A DNA stretch of 35,841 bases from Lolliginicoccus lacisalsi (GTDB taxonomy: Bacteria; Actinomycetota; Actinomycetes; Mycobacteriales; Mycobacteriaceae): the NCBI RefSeq assembly GCF_014841105.1, contig NZ_JACYWE010000001.1:1-35841 (forward strand), given 5' to 3'. Of the stretch, positions 15,948-24,189 are shown in pieces. Position numbers and translations under genes: made by a program. How positions within the stretch are numbered: the first letter of the stretch is position 1; each line of letters begins with the position of its first letter. The notes beneath the pieces are model-generated. The model saw only the letters and a list, made by a program, of their open reading frames with translations. It was not told where the DNA came from and did not search any database.

Positions 15948-17419
15948 GCCAGCGGCCCCCTCGGAGCCGCGCCTACGAGCGCGCCATCGAGCTCGGCGCC
16001 GACCTCACGGATCTGCTCGATGATCCCGGCGATATCTGCCAGCGTCGCCTTGGGGTTGAGCAGGGTGAGCTTGAGGAACTGTCGGCCATCGACCTTGGTC
16101 GCCGCCACTACCGCGGTGCCCCGGCTGAACAGGGTGGACCTGATGGTGCGGTTGAGCTGGTCCTCCTCCTGGTTGCCATGACGACCGGTGTAGCGGAAGA
16201 CGAGCGTGCTCAGGCGCGGCGGCGCCGCGAACTCGATGTCCTCGAAGGCGCGCGCTTGGTCGTAGACCTCGTGGGCGAGATCGATGACAGCGTCGAAGTA
16301 GTCGCCGATGGCATCCGCGCCCATGACGCGGAGGGTGAGCCAGAGCTTGATCGCATCAAAGCGGCGGGTGGTCTGCAGGCTCTTGTCGACCTGGTTCGGC
16401 ATGGCCGCCCCACGGGGGTTGAGGTAGTCCGCGTGCCACGTCGCATGCCCGAGCATCCGGCCCTCGCGCACGATGAGCGCGCTCGAGGAGACGGGCTGGA
16501 ACCAGGTCTTGTGGAAGTCGATCGTCACCGAGTCGGCCTGCTCGATCCCGGCGAGCAGGGGGCGTCGTCGGCGCGAGGCGAGCAATCCCCCGCCGTACGC
16601 GGCGTCGACGTGCAACCAGGCGTCGTGACTGCGTGACAGGGCCGCGAGGGCCTCGATCGGGTCGATGGCCCCGAAATCGGTGGTGCCCGCCGTGGCGACC
16701 ACGGCCATGGGAACCTCGCCGCGGTCCGCGCACTGCTCGAGGGCGCGTCGCAGCTCACGGGCGTCCATGCGGCGGGCTTCGTCCACTGGCACTTCCACGA
16801 CTGCAGCAGGTGGCAGGCCGAGCAGCCGCGCGGCGGTGCGCAGGCTGAAGTGGCTGTCCTCGGACACGAGGATGCGTAGCTGCCCTAGCGTGGCGCCCCG
16901 CGCGGTCGCCTCGGCGCGGGCTAGCAGCATGGCCTGCAAGTTTGATTGCGTTCCCCCGCTGGTGAAGATGCCGTCCGCGCCTGTGCTGAACCCGATTCGC
17001 TGCGCGGTCCAGTCGATGAGGTGGCGCTCCATGAACGTGCCGCCCACCGACTGGTCGAAGGTGTCCACGGAGGTGTTGACCGCGGCCATCAGCAGCTCCC
17101 CCATCAACGCCGGGATCACGACCGGGCAGTTCAAGTGCGCGGCGTAGGTCGGCTCGTGAAACCACACCGCATCGTTGAGCCATAGCTTGCATGCTTCGTC
17201 GAGGGCCGCTCCACTGTCGCCGAGCGGCTCGTCGAGGTCGATCTCGCGGACGGGCCTTTCGGCGAGATCCGGCGCTAGGCCAGTCACCGGCCCGCGCACT
17301 GAATCGAGTTGCACGAGCAGGCGATCGAGGCTCGTGCGGATGGCCGAGGCATAGGCATCGCTGTTGTCGGGATGGAACAGGTGATGCAGCGGCGGATTGG
17401 TGGGCGGGAGACCGGTCAT
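15944..17419 (-). CDS. desA: PLP-dependent amino-acid decarboxylase (DesA-like, lysine decarboxylase)
   Basis: A 491-residue group II PLP decarboxylase. FTSGGTQSN at 152-160 binds the PLP phosphate, HVDAAYGGG at 270-278 carries Asp272 for the pyridine nitrogen, and Lys304 in DFHK is the Schiff-base lysine. Relatives decarboxylate lysine (DesA), 2,4-diaminobutyrate or aromatic amino acids. Operon position before an N-hydroxylase, acyltransferase and IucA/C synthetase points to lysine to cadaverine, the first step of desferrioxamine synthesis. I use ATG 17419, 6 nt after AGAGGA; TTG 17422 is also open. An iron box lies just upstream. Confidence 0.9.
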   Translation of the reverse strand: MTGLPPTNPPLHHLFHPDNSDAYASAIRTSLDRLLVQLDSVRGPVTGLAPDLAERPVREIDLDEPLGDSGAALDEACKLWLNDAVWFHEPTYAAHLNCPVVIPALMGELLMAAVNTSVDTFDQSVGGTFMERHLIDWTAQRIGFSTGADGIFTSGGTQSNLQAMLLARAEATARGATLGQLRILVSEDSHFSLRTAARLLGLPPAAVVEVPVDEARRMDARELRRALEQCADRGEVPMAVVATAGTTDFGAIDPIEALAALSRSHDAWLHVDAAYGGGLLASRRRRPLLAGIEQADSVTIDFHKTWFQPVSSSALIVREGRMLGHATWHADYLNPRGAAMPNQVDKSLQTTRRFDAIKLWLTLRVMGADAIGDYFDAVIDLAHEVYDQARAFEDIEFAAPPRLSTLVFRYTGRHGNQEEDQLNRTIRSTLFSRGTAVVAATKVDGRQFLKLTLLNPKATLADIAGIIEQIREVGAELDGALVGAAPRGPLA

Positions 17420-17441
17420 CAAGCATCCTCTCGCGGTGGGG

Positions 17442-17460
17442 TTAGCTTAGGCTAAGCACA
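17442..17460 (-). promoter_or_regulatory. Iron box (IdeR/DmdR operator) of the des operon
   Basis: TTAGCTTAGGCTAAGCACA matches the actinobacterial iron-box consensus TTAGGTTAGGCTAACCTAA at 15 of 19 positions. Its core, GCTTAG-G-CTAAGC, is a perfect inverted repeat. It lies 22 nt before desA. IdeR/DmdR-type proteins with ferrous iron would bind here and shut off the operon when iron is plentiful. Confidence 0.88.
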
Positions 17461-17600
17461 TGCAGCGAGGGTGAACGTACTTCGATCTTGATCGCAGATG
17501 TGGCGTACGCATGCTACGAGCGGTGTGAGAAAGATCCCATGCGTGTCCTTGAGCACACTGTGCCGCGATGGCACGCGTGGGCAAAAGCACGCGAAAACGC

Positions 17601-17650
17601 CAAACGCGATAGAAGCAACCCCGGTTTCCCGGCGGCTTCTATCGCGTTTG
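17601..17650. terminator. Perfect 16-bp inverted repeat downstream of plsC
   Basis: The arms at 17601-17616 and 17635-17650 (right arm GCTTCTATCGCGTTTG) are exact reverse complements, with an 18-nt loop. It starts 37 nt past the plsC stop. Read on the minus strand, the stem is followed by GCGTTTTCG and then another T4. A terminator for plsC is the simplest reading. The flanking 17461-17687 region has no convincing gene. Confidence 0.6.
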
Positions 17651-17687
17651 CGGCACGTGCCCGAGGCGGCGGGCTCGGCAGCGCCCG

Positions 17688-18422
17688 CTACTCGCTGCTG
17701 GGCTTCGGGCGCTTCCCGCGCGGCGCGTACTCGTTGACGTATTCCTGGCCCGTGAGCGCCTGGATGCGATCCATGATGTGATCGGTGAGCGCCCGCTCGG
17801 CCGCGCTATCCCCGCTGCTGCCGAACGCGGCGGGCTCGATGGGCGCCCCAAAAGTCACGGTGACCTTCTGGCGGTTCCAGGTGTTTTTTCCCGGCGGGCA
17901 GACCTTGTCGGTGCCGATGACGCCGACAGGGATGATGGGGACGCCCGTCTCCAGCGCGATACGAGCCACGCCGGTCTTGCCCCGGTAGAGCCGTCCGTCG
18001 GGCGAGCGGGTCCCCTCCGGGTATAGCCCGACGAGGCGGCCTTCCTTGAGGAGGCGCTTGGCGGTGTTGAGGGCGTTCTCGGCGGAGCTCGCGCCCGTGC
18101 GATCGATGGGCACCTGACCGGTCTGGGAGAAGAAGAACCGCTGGAACTTCCCCGATAGGCCAGGCGTGGTGAAGTACTCGTTCTTCGCGAGGTAGGAGAT
18201 GCGGCGGGGCGAGGCGAGCGGGGCGAACAACCAGTCGGCGATGGACATGTGGTTGCCCGCGATGATGGCCGGGCCATCCTTGGGGATGTTCTCGAGCCCG
18301 CGGAAATCGGGGTGATTGCACACCTTCAAGAACGGCCCGACGATCCCGAACTTGAGTATCCAGTACAGCGTCTGGTTGCTGCTGAAGTCCGGGTGGTGCG
18401 TGACCGCTTCACTATCGGCCAT
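17688..18422 (-). CDS. 1-acyl-sn-glycerol-3-phosphate acyltransferase (PlsC family)
   Basis: A 244-residue lysophosphatidic-acid-type acyltransferase that moves an acyl chain from acyl-CoA to a lysophospholipid at the inner membrane. The catalytic HX4D motif is His58 to Asp63 (NHMSIAD). Block II is near FFFSQTGQVPIDRTG, and the phosphate-binding block III reads YPEGTRSPDG. ATG 18422 is preceded by GAAGGAGA. A longer frame from TTG 18443 would translate the ribosome site itself, so it is rejected. The gene is divergent from mmpL and ends in a long hairpin. Several PlsC paralogues are usual in these bacteria, so it need not be the essential one. Confidence 0.9.
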   Translation of the reverse strand: MADSEAVTHHPDFSSNQTLYWILKFGIVGPFLKVCNHPDFRGLENIPKDGPAIIAGNHMSIADWLFAPLASPRRISYLAKNEYFTTPGLSGKFQRFFFSQTGQVPIDRTGASSAENALNTAKRLLKEGRLVGLYPEGTRSPDGRLYRGKTGVARIALETGVPIIPVGVIGTDKVCPPGKNTWNRQKVTVTFGAPIEPAAFGSSGDSAAERALTDHIMDRIQALTGQEYVNEYAPRGKRPKPSSE

Positions 18423-18506
18423 GTTCGTCCCTGTCTCCTTCAAGGCCCAGTGGCCCGAGCCGGTAGCTGGGCATCAAGCGGGCATTGGCGTGTCGATTTC
18501 GTCGTA

Positions 18507-18640
18507 TTGACTCTCGCCTAGTTAGTCCGGCGATACAAGTCTAGAACGTGGCGGGCGCGCGGGGGCCGGGTGCGGTCATACCGGTGTGCCCTTCATCACG
18601 TGCCAGGTCGTTCGCACGCATTCCTATGCTCTACTGCATA
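18507..18640 (+). promoter_or_regulatory. Promoter region and dyad upstream of mmpL
   Basis: TTGACT (18507-18512) is a -35-like box; GATACA (18532-18537) could serve as its -10, with a 19-bp spacer. Further on, TATGC-TCTACT-GCATA (18625-18640) is a perfect 5-bp inverted repeat, a plausible operator, 56 nt before the mmpL start. No regulator gene adjoins, so which protein would bind is unknown. Confidence 0.35.
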
Positions 18641-18695
18641 CGACATATTGGCTGAGCATTCCCGCATCAATGACGATGCGCACCAAGGAGCACTG

Positions 18696-21600
18696 ATGGC
18701 CCACTCGACCAGTCCCCCCTTCCGGCGGCTCGGCGCGCTCGCCGCCCGCCATGCCCGCTGGATCATCGCCGCATGGATCTTCGCGCTCATCGGGCTCAAC
18801 GTCGCCGTGCCGCAGCTCGAGCGGGTGATCGCCGACAACTCCGCCGCGTTCATCCCCCACGACAACGAGGCCAACCAGGCCTTGATGGAGATGTCCCGCG
18901 ACTTCGGCAACCCCGAGTCCTCCGCCGTCGGGTTCTTCGTCCTCGCCAGCGAGGATGGCATCGACGAGCCGGACCGCGCCTACTACGAGCAGCTCGCCCA
19001 GGGCCTCGTCGCCATGCCCGAGCACGTCGCCTACATCCTCGATCTGCAAACCACCCCCGAGGCCCGCGAGCTCACCACCAGCGAGGACGGCAAGGCCGTC
19101 ACGCTGATGACGGTGCTCAACGGCGGCAACGGCACCACCGAGGCCACCCAGGCCACCGACGCCGTGCGCGAGCTCGCCGACACCCTGCCCCGGCCCGACG
19201 GGCTCGACGTCGAGTTCAGCGGACCGGTCGCCACCACCTCCGACCAGCTGCGCGCGGTCGATCACGGGATGCTGCTGATCACCGGCGTCAGCATCGTCCT
19301 CATCAGCCTCGCGCTGCTCTTCGCCTACCGGCGCATCGCCACCGTCGTGATCGCGCTCGCCCTGCTCGGCGTGGGCCTCGGCACGGGCCGGCCCGTCGTC
19401 GGCCTGCTCGGCCAGGCCGGCATCCTCGAGATGTCGATGTTCACCGCCGCATTGATGACCGCGCTGGTCATCGGCGCGGCAACCGACTACGCGGTGTTCA
19501 TCATCGGCCGCTACCACGAGGCGCGGAGGCAGGGCCTCGACGTGCAGGACGCCGCGGCCGACGCCATCGGTGGCATCGCCGTGGTGATCATCGCCTCCGG
19601 ACTGACCATCGCCGCGGCCTGCATGGCGATGCTGTTCACGCAGGTAGGCATCTTCCGCACCGCCGGTCCCCCCATCGCCGTCGGCATCCTCGTGTCCCTC
19701 GCCGCTGCGCTCACCCTCGGCCCGGCCTTGCTCGCCGTCCTCGGGCGCGGCGGGCGTGCTGATCCGCTCCCCGCCAGGCCCGGCAAGCGGTCCCCCGAGC
19801 GGCGCTGGCGGCGGGCCGGGGCGCGCGTGGTCCGCCGTCCCTTGCCCGCGTTCGCGCTGTCGGTGCTCGTGCTTGTGCCCTTCGCGCTCGTCGCGCTGAC
19901 CCACGAGCCCAACTTCGATGAATTCAGCGCCCAGCCCGCCGACTCCCGCAGCAACCTCGGCTATGAGCTCGCCTCGAAGCACTTTCCGCGCAACGAGCTG
20001 GTGCCGGAGTATGTGATCGTCCGCGCGGACCATGACCTGCGCAACACCGCGGACCTCGCGGCGCTCGAGCACATGGCCCGCAGCGTCTCCGAGGTCGAGG
20101 GCGTGGGCATGGTGCGCTCGATCGCCCGGCCCGACGGAGCGACACTGCCCGAGGCCTCGCTCGGCTATCAGGCCGGGCTGATCGCGGATGGGCTCGGCAC
20201 GGCCAGCGACCAGATCACCAGGGAGCGGCCCGAGCTCGACAGGCTCGTTGCCGGGGCGGCCGAGCTCGAGCGCGGGACCAGCGAGGCGCGCGAGCGCATG
20301 CCCGAGCTCGTTGGTGGCACCGATCAGTTGATCGGGGTCGCTCGCGAGATCCTCGGCACTGTCTCGGCCATGGAGCGCGCCGTGCAGGATGCCTCCGGCG
20401 GGACGATGGACCTCAACGATGCGCTCGCGGAGATGCGCGTGCTCGCCGACGGCATCGAGAACGCCGCCACGGTGATCGCGGCGAGCTCCACCGCCATCCG
20501 GGACTCGACCGGGGTGCTCGCCGCCGTGTTCGGGCCCGGCCTGCGCGACGGCGGGTGCGGTGCCGACGCGCACTGCGCCGTCGTCCGCCAGGCGCTCGTG
20601 ATGATCGACACCGCGACCGGTGGCGACTCCGCCCAGGCCCTGCGCGATGTCATCAACGCTGGACGTGATGCGGACGCCGCTGCCGAGCGAATGCGAGCGA
20701 TGTCGGCCAGCATGCGCCAGATCGCTGATCGCGTGCAGGGTTCCCTCGCTGTCCTCGCTGGGGACGGGAGCGCCGTGCGTGGACAGCTCGATGCGCTTTC
20801 CACCGGGGTGCGCGAGCTCGAAGCGGGCGTGGACCAGATCGCTGGTGGCGCCAGCCAGATCGCCAAGGGAACCGGACAGTTGCCCGGAACCCTGGATGAG
20901 CTCACCGCGGGGCTCGGATCGGCCACCGGCTATCTCCAGCAGATACGGGCCAGCGCCTCCACCGGCACTGCTTCCGGGTTCTACCTGCCCGCGTTCGCGT
21001 TCGACGACCCGCGCCTGGTCACCGCGAGCACGTTCTTCGTCTCCCCCGATGGCCAGACCGCGCGGATGATCGTGCTCAGCGAGGGCGAGGCGCTTGGCCA
21101 CGAGGCGTTCGAGCGGATCGCGGGCATCAAGTCCGCCGCCCGCGCTGCCGCCGAGGGGACCGTGCTCGCGGACGCGGAGGTCTCGACGACAGGATTCGGA
21201 TCCATCTACAGCGACCTCGAGGACGAGATCAACCGCGACTTCACGCTCGTCGCGATCATCGCGCTCGCGGCCGTCACGCTGATCCTGGTGGTGATGCTGC
21301 GCAGCATCGTCGCGCCGCTGGTGATCATGGTGTGGGCGATCGTCTCCTTCATCGCCACCATCGGCATCGGCGTGCTTGCCTGGCAGCACATCCTGGGCAT
21401 CTCGCTGCACTGGTCGGTGATCCCGATCGCGTTCGTGATCCTCGTGGGCGTGGGCGCGGACTACAGCATGCTGGTGATCAGCCGCATCCGGCAGGAATCA
21501 GCCCGGTCCGCTGATGCCGATGGGCCGAGCGGCGGGCTTCGCCTCGGGGTGATCCGCGCGCTCGGCGCCACCGGCAGCGTCATCACCACCGCGGGCGTGG

Positions 21601-21773
21601 TGTTCGCGGTGACGATGTTCGCGCTGATGGCAGGCGGCATCTACTTGCTCGCGCAGCTCGGCTTCGTGGTGGGCATCGGGATGATCCTCGACATCCTCCT
21701 CGTGCGCACGGTCCTCGTGCCATCGACCCTGCTGTTGCTAGGTCGCGCTTCGTGGTGGCCGGCGAAGTCCTAG
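18696..21773 (+). CDS. MmpL-family RND transporter
   Basis: A 1025-residue inner-membrane RND exporter of the MmpL type, which in mycolic-acid bacteria moves lipids, lipopeptides or siderophores across the membrane by proton exchange. It has the two-fold layout: TM1 (about 20-40), a first periplasmic loop, TM2-6, a very long second periplasmic domain (about 420-800) with helical coiled-coil character, then TM7-12. The proton-relay Asp-Tyr pairs are Asp264-Tyr265 (GAATDYAV) and Asp922-Tyr923 (GVGADYSM). AAGGAG 5 nt before ATG 18696 fixes the start; the open frame continues upstream to 18570 without support. The substrate is not deducible. A strong hairpin follows the stop. Confidence 0.93.
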   Translation: MAHSTSPPFRRLGALAARHARWIIAAWIFALIGLNVAVPQLERVIADNSAAFIPHDNEANQALMEMSRDFGNPESSAVGFFVLASEDGIDEPDRAYYEQLAQGLVAMPEHVAYILDLQTTPEARELTTSEDGKAVTLMTVLNGGNGTTEATQATDAVRELADTLPRPDGLDVEFSGPVATTSDQLRAVDHGMLLITGVSIVLISLALLFAYRRIATVVIALALLGVGLGTGRPVVGLLGQAGILEMSMFTAALMTALVIGAATDYAVFIIGRYHEARRQGLDVQDAAADAIGGIAVVIIASGLTIAAACMAMLFTQVGIFRTAGPPIAVGILVSLAAALTLGPALLAVLGRGGRADPLPARPGKRSPERRWRRAGARVVRRPLPAFALSVLVLVPFALVALTHEPNFDEFSAQPADSRSNLGYELASKHFPRNELVPEYVIVRADHDLRNTADLAALEHMARSVSEVEGVGMVRSIARPDGATLPEASLGYQAGLIADGLGTASDQITRERPELDRLVAGAAELERGTSEARERMPELVGGTDQLIGVAREILGTVSAMERAVQDASGGTMDLNDALAEMRVLADGIENAATVIAASSTAIRDSTGVLAAVFGPGLRDGGCGADAHCAVVRQALVMIDTATGGDSAQALRDVINAGRDADAAAERMRAMSASMRQIADRVQGSLAVLAGDGSAVRGQLDALSTGVRELEAGVDQIAGGASQIAKGTGQLPGTLDELTAGLGSATGYLQQIRASASTGTASGFYLPAFAFDDPRLVTASTFFVSPDGQTARMIVLSEGEALGHEAFERIAGIKSAARAAAEGTVLADAEVSTTGFGSIYSDLEDEINRDFTLVAIIALAAVTLILVVMLRSIVAPLVIMVWAIVSFIATIGIGVLAWQHILGISLHWSVIPIAFVILVGVGADYSMLVISRIRQESARSADADGPSGGLRLGVIRALGATGSVITTAGVVFAVTMFALMAGGIYLLAQLGFVVGIGMILDILLVRTVLVPSTLLLLGRASWWPAKS

Positions 21774-21788
21774 CCTCATCTCGCTCGA

Positions 21789-21826
21789 GCCCTGCCGGAC
21801 CACGGAAGCCCCTGGTCCGGCAGGGC
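21789..21826. terminator. Bidirectional terminator hairpin between convergent genes
   Basis: Arms GCCCTGCCGGACCA (21789-21802) and TGGTCCGGCAGGGC (21813-21826) form a perfect 14-bp GC-rich stem with a 10-nt loop. It fills the 58-bp gap between the stops of mmpL and the convergent aminopropyltransferase-like gene, so it can end both transcripts. Confidence 0.85.
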
Positions 21827-21831
21827 CTGTG

Positions 21832-22554
21832 TCATGCCGGAGCCAGAGCCGTCGCGGTGTAGACCGTGTTGGTGGACGTGCCGCCCTGCAGCGGATTCGG
21901 AAACTCCACAACGTGCGCCTGCGTCGTCGCGAACACGGCGGCGAGCAGGGCGAGGAACTCGGCATCGGGGGGATCGTTGGACCACAGCGCGAAGACGCCG
22001 CCGGGGCGCAGATGGGTGGCGAGGTGCTCGAGCCCGGGACGCTCGTAGAAGGCGGCATGGCGCGGGTGCAGCACGTGCCGCGGGGAGTGATCGACATCGA
22101 GCAGGATCGCATCGAACCGGCGGCCAGGCTGCTCCACGTCCAGGGAGTCCCCCGCGGCGAGGGCGAAGAAGTCCCCGTGGACGAGGCGGCAGCGTGGATC
22201 CGTGCCCAGGCGCTCCCCCGCCGGGATCAGGCCATCCTGGTGCCAGGCGATGACCTCGGGGATCGCGTCGATGACGACCAGCGATGCCACGCGCGGGTCA
22301 TCGAGCGCGGTGATGGCGGTGTAGCCGAGACCGAGGCCGCCCACGGCCACGTCGAGGGCGCGCTCGTCCGCGGCGAGCAGGGCTAGCCCGAGCCGGGCGA
22401 GCTCCTCCTCTGCCTCGGTGAACATGCTGGACATGAGGTACTCGTCGCCGAGCTTGACCTCGAGCACGTTGCGCTCGGCACGGGGATCCCACCGGCGGCG
22501 CAGGCTGATCTCTCCGAGCGGGGTGTCCTGCCAGGCCAGTTCCTCGAATCTCAT
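21832..22554 (-). CDS. Spermidine-synthase-like methyltransferase-fold protein
   Basis: A 240-residue Rossmann-fold protein of the spermine/spermidine synthase superfamily. GGLGLGYT at 72-79 is the nucleotide-binding loop (GGGDG in true spermidine synthases), VVIDAIPEVI supplies the acidic ribose contact, and AILLDVDHSP matches the later 'LLDVD' motif. The missing Asp of GGGDG makes polyamine synthesis doubtful; actinobacterial members of this group are mostly uncharacterised. ATG 22554 is chosen because TAAGGT ends 7 nt upstream as a -10 box. The frame open to 22644 would overlap the divergent LLM gene. Confidence 0.75.
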   Translation of the reverse strand: MRFEELAWQDTPLGEISLRRRWDPRAERNVLEVKLGDEYLMSSMFTEAEEELARLGLALLAADERALDVAVGGLGLGYTAITALDDPRVASLVVIDAIPEVIAWHQDGLIPAGERLGTDPRCRLVHGDFFALAAGDSLDVEQPGRRFDAILLDVDHSPRHVLHPRHAAFYERPGLEHLATHLRPGGVFALWSNDPPDAEFLALLAAVFATTQAHVVEFPNPLQGGTSTNTVYTATALAPA

Positions 22555-22561
22555 TCGCCGC

Positions 22562-22567
22562 ACCTTA
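22562..22567 (-). promoter_or_regulatory. -10 box TAAGGT, leaderless start
   Basis: On the minus strand TAAGGT ends 7 nt before ATG 22554. AAGG could instead be read as a ribosome site, so the leaderless interpretation is not certain. Confidence 0.35.
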
Positions 22568-22634
22568 CTGGGCAGCACCGTGCATTGTGGCGCCGGCGCG
22601 TGCGGGGCATGGCGAGCGGTGGCAGACTCGGACC

Positions 22635-23528
22635 ATGGTGGCATTGCTGGGCAAGGTTGGATTGTGGACGGGGTCGCTCGACGGTCGCGGCCCGGCCGAG
22701 GCGAGCGAGCTGGTCGCTGAGCTCGACGAGCAGGGCTGGGGATCGCTGTGGTTCGGGGAGGCCTACGGCCGGGAAGCGTTCACCGCCGCGCAGCTCTACC
22801 TCTCGGCGTCGCGGCGCATGGTCATCGGGACTGGCATCGCCAACATCTATGGCCGCGATGCGCTCGCCGCGGCGGCCGCGGGGCGCACGCTCGAGGCGCT
22901 GCATCCGGGCCGGTTCGTCCTGGGGCTGGGCATCTCGCATGCGCCACTGGTGGAGCGGATGCGCGGGCACGTGTACCGCAAGCCCATCGCGGCGATGCGG
23001 GACTATCTCGATGCGATGGATTCGGCCCCGGCACTGGTCGCGGGAGAACAGGTGGCCCCGCCCCGGGTGCTCGCGGCGCTGGGCCCGCGGATGCTGGAGG
23101 TGGCGCGCGACCGGGCCGATGGCGCGCACCCCTACCTGGTGACGCCCGAGCACACCGAGGGCGCGCGGGAGATCCTCGGCCCGGATCCCTTGCTCGTCGT
23201 GGAGCAGGCAGCGGTGATCGATCCGGTCGCGGCGGGCAATCGCGAGGCGTGGGCGGAGCGCGCGCATGGCCACCTCGCGATCTACACCGGCTTGCCGAAC
23301 TATCGGACGTCGTTCGTGCGCCAGGGATTCACCGACGATGATCTCATCCGCGGTGGCAGCACCCGCCTCGCCGAGCAGATGGTGGCCCGCGGCGTCGAGC
23401 ACACGCGCGAGCTCGTCGCGGCGCACCTCGATGCGGGCGCGACGAGCGTGGTCGTGCAGGTGCTGGGACCGAGCATCGCCGAGCCTCCGCGCGCGGACTG
23501 GGCGCAGCTGGCCGAAGCGCTGCTCTAG
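22635..23528 (+). CDS. LLM-class F420-dependent oxidoreductase
   Basis: A 297-residue TIM-barrel enzyme of the luciferase-like monooxygenase class. The N-terminal KVGLWTGSLD strand, the LWFGEAYGREAF turn, the IGTGIANIYGRDA strand and FVLGLGISHAP follow the F420-dependent branch rather than the FMN-dependent one. It would oxidise or reduce an unknown small molecule using F420. ATG 22635 gives a normal N-terminus; CAGACT 6 nt upstream is a weak -10 candidate and no ribosome site is seen. It is divergent from the aminopropyltransferase-like gene. Its stop overlaps that of the convergent reductase in a shared CTAG. Confidence 0.87.
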   Translation: MVALLGKVGLWTGSLDGRGPAEASELVAELDEQGWGSLWFGEAYGREAFTAAQLYLSASRRMVIGTGIANIYGRDALAAAAAGRTLEALHPGRFVLGLGISHAPLVERMRGHVYRKPIAAMRDYLDAMDSAPALVAGEQVAPPRVLAALGPRMLEVARDRADGAHPYLVTPEHTEGAREILGPDPLLVVEQAAVIDPVAAGNREAWAERAHGHLAIYTGLPNYRTSFVRQGFTDDDLIRGGSTRLAEQMVARGVEHTRELVAAHLDAGATSVVVQVLGPSIAEPPRADWAQLAEALL

Positions 23529-24109
23529 GCCTCCTGCTTGCCAGTCGCGGTGCCGCCGGGCTCGCGGATCACGGTGTAGCGGGCGCAGGCGAACTCCCCG
23601 TTGCGCGCGACTTCCTCGAGGCGCAGTTCAAGGTGGCGAGGCATCAACGGCTTGCCCGCCCCTATCGTGACGGGCGCGAGGTAGACGATGATCTCATCGA
23701 GCAGGCCGGCGTCGGCGAACTGCCCGGCGATATCTCCGCCGCCGACGATCCAGATGTTCCGGTCGCCGCTCGCATCCTGCAATCGCGCGTGGACCTCAGC
23801 AGCGTTGCCCTGCGCGACGGTGATCGGGGCTCCGGGGATGGCGGGCAGGTCCCGATGAGTGAGCACCCAGCACGGGATGGTATACGGCCACTGCCACTCC
23901 GAGGGATCCTTGCCCGCGAACTCGTGGTCGATAACCCACTGGTAGGTCGTCGCCCCCATGACCATCGCCCCTACCCCGGCGAAGAAGTCATCGTAGTTCA
24001 GCGGTCCGCGCGGATCCTGGTCCCGGGTGAGCAGCCAGTCCAACGAATCGTCGGCAGTGGCGAGGAACCCGTCAAGGGTCATCGCGGTGTAGTAGATGGT
24101 GCGCGCCAT
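23525..24109 (-). CDS. Dihydrofolate reductase / RibD C-terminal domain protein
   Basis: A 194-residue protein of the RibD_C/DHFR-like superfamily, NADPH-dependent reductases. YYTAMTLDGFLATADDSLDW is the family's N-terminal strand and turn, AMVMGATTYQWV the second conserved block, and IWIVGGGDIAGQF the NADPH-binding glycine loop. It is a stand-alone member of the type common in actinobacteria, not the RibD fusion of riboflavin synthesis, and not the folA DHFR. The substrate is unknown. It shares the 4-bp CTAG with the stop of the LLM gene opposite it. Confidence 0.87.
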   Translation of the reverse strand: MARTIYYTAMTLDGFLATADDSLDWLLTRDQDPRGPLNYDDFFAGVGAMVMGATTYQWVIDHEFAGKDPSEWQWPYTIPCWVLTHRDLPAIPGAPITVAQGNAAEVHARLQDASGDRNIWIVGGGDIAGQFADAGLLDEIIVYLAPVTIGAGKPLMPRHLELRLEEVARNGEFACARYTVIREPGGTATGKQEA

Positions 24110-24189
24110 GAGTGATACTCACCGGGTCGGATTGCAACGACACTGCACACCGTAGCGAGACGGTCTGACAACGCGGTCGTGGCCGCGGC

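Noticed and set aside
12316-17645. CTTCTATCGC at 12316-12325 and again at 17636-17645, flanking the des operon like target-site repeats
   Set aside because: Ten-base matches are expected by chance many times in 36 kb, and no transposase or integrase is nearby.
17488-17781. Open frame between the des operon and plsC
   Set aside because: It runs through the 16-bp hairpin and into plsC on the other strand, with no motif or ribosome site.
18624-21410. 928-codon open frame on the minus strand opposite mmpL
   Set aside because: It is the shadow of a GC-rich gene: Gly/Arg/His/Asp-rich, no motifs, and the plus-strand protein is a clear MmpL.
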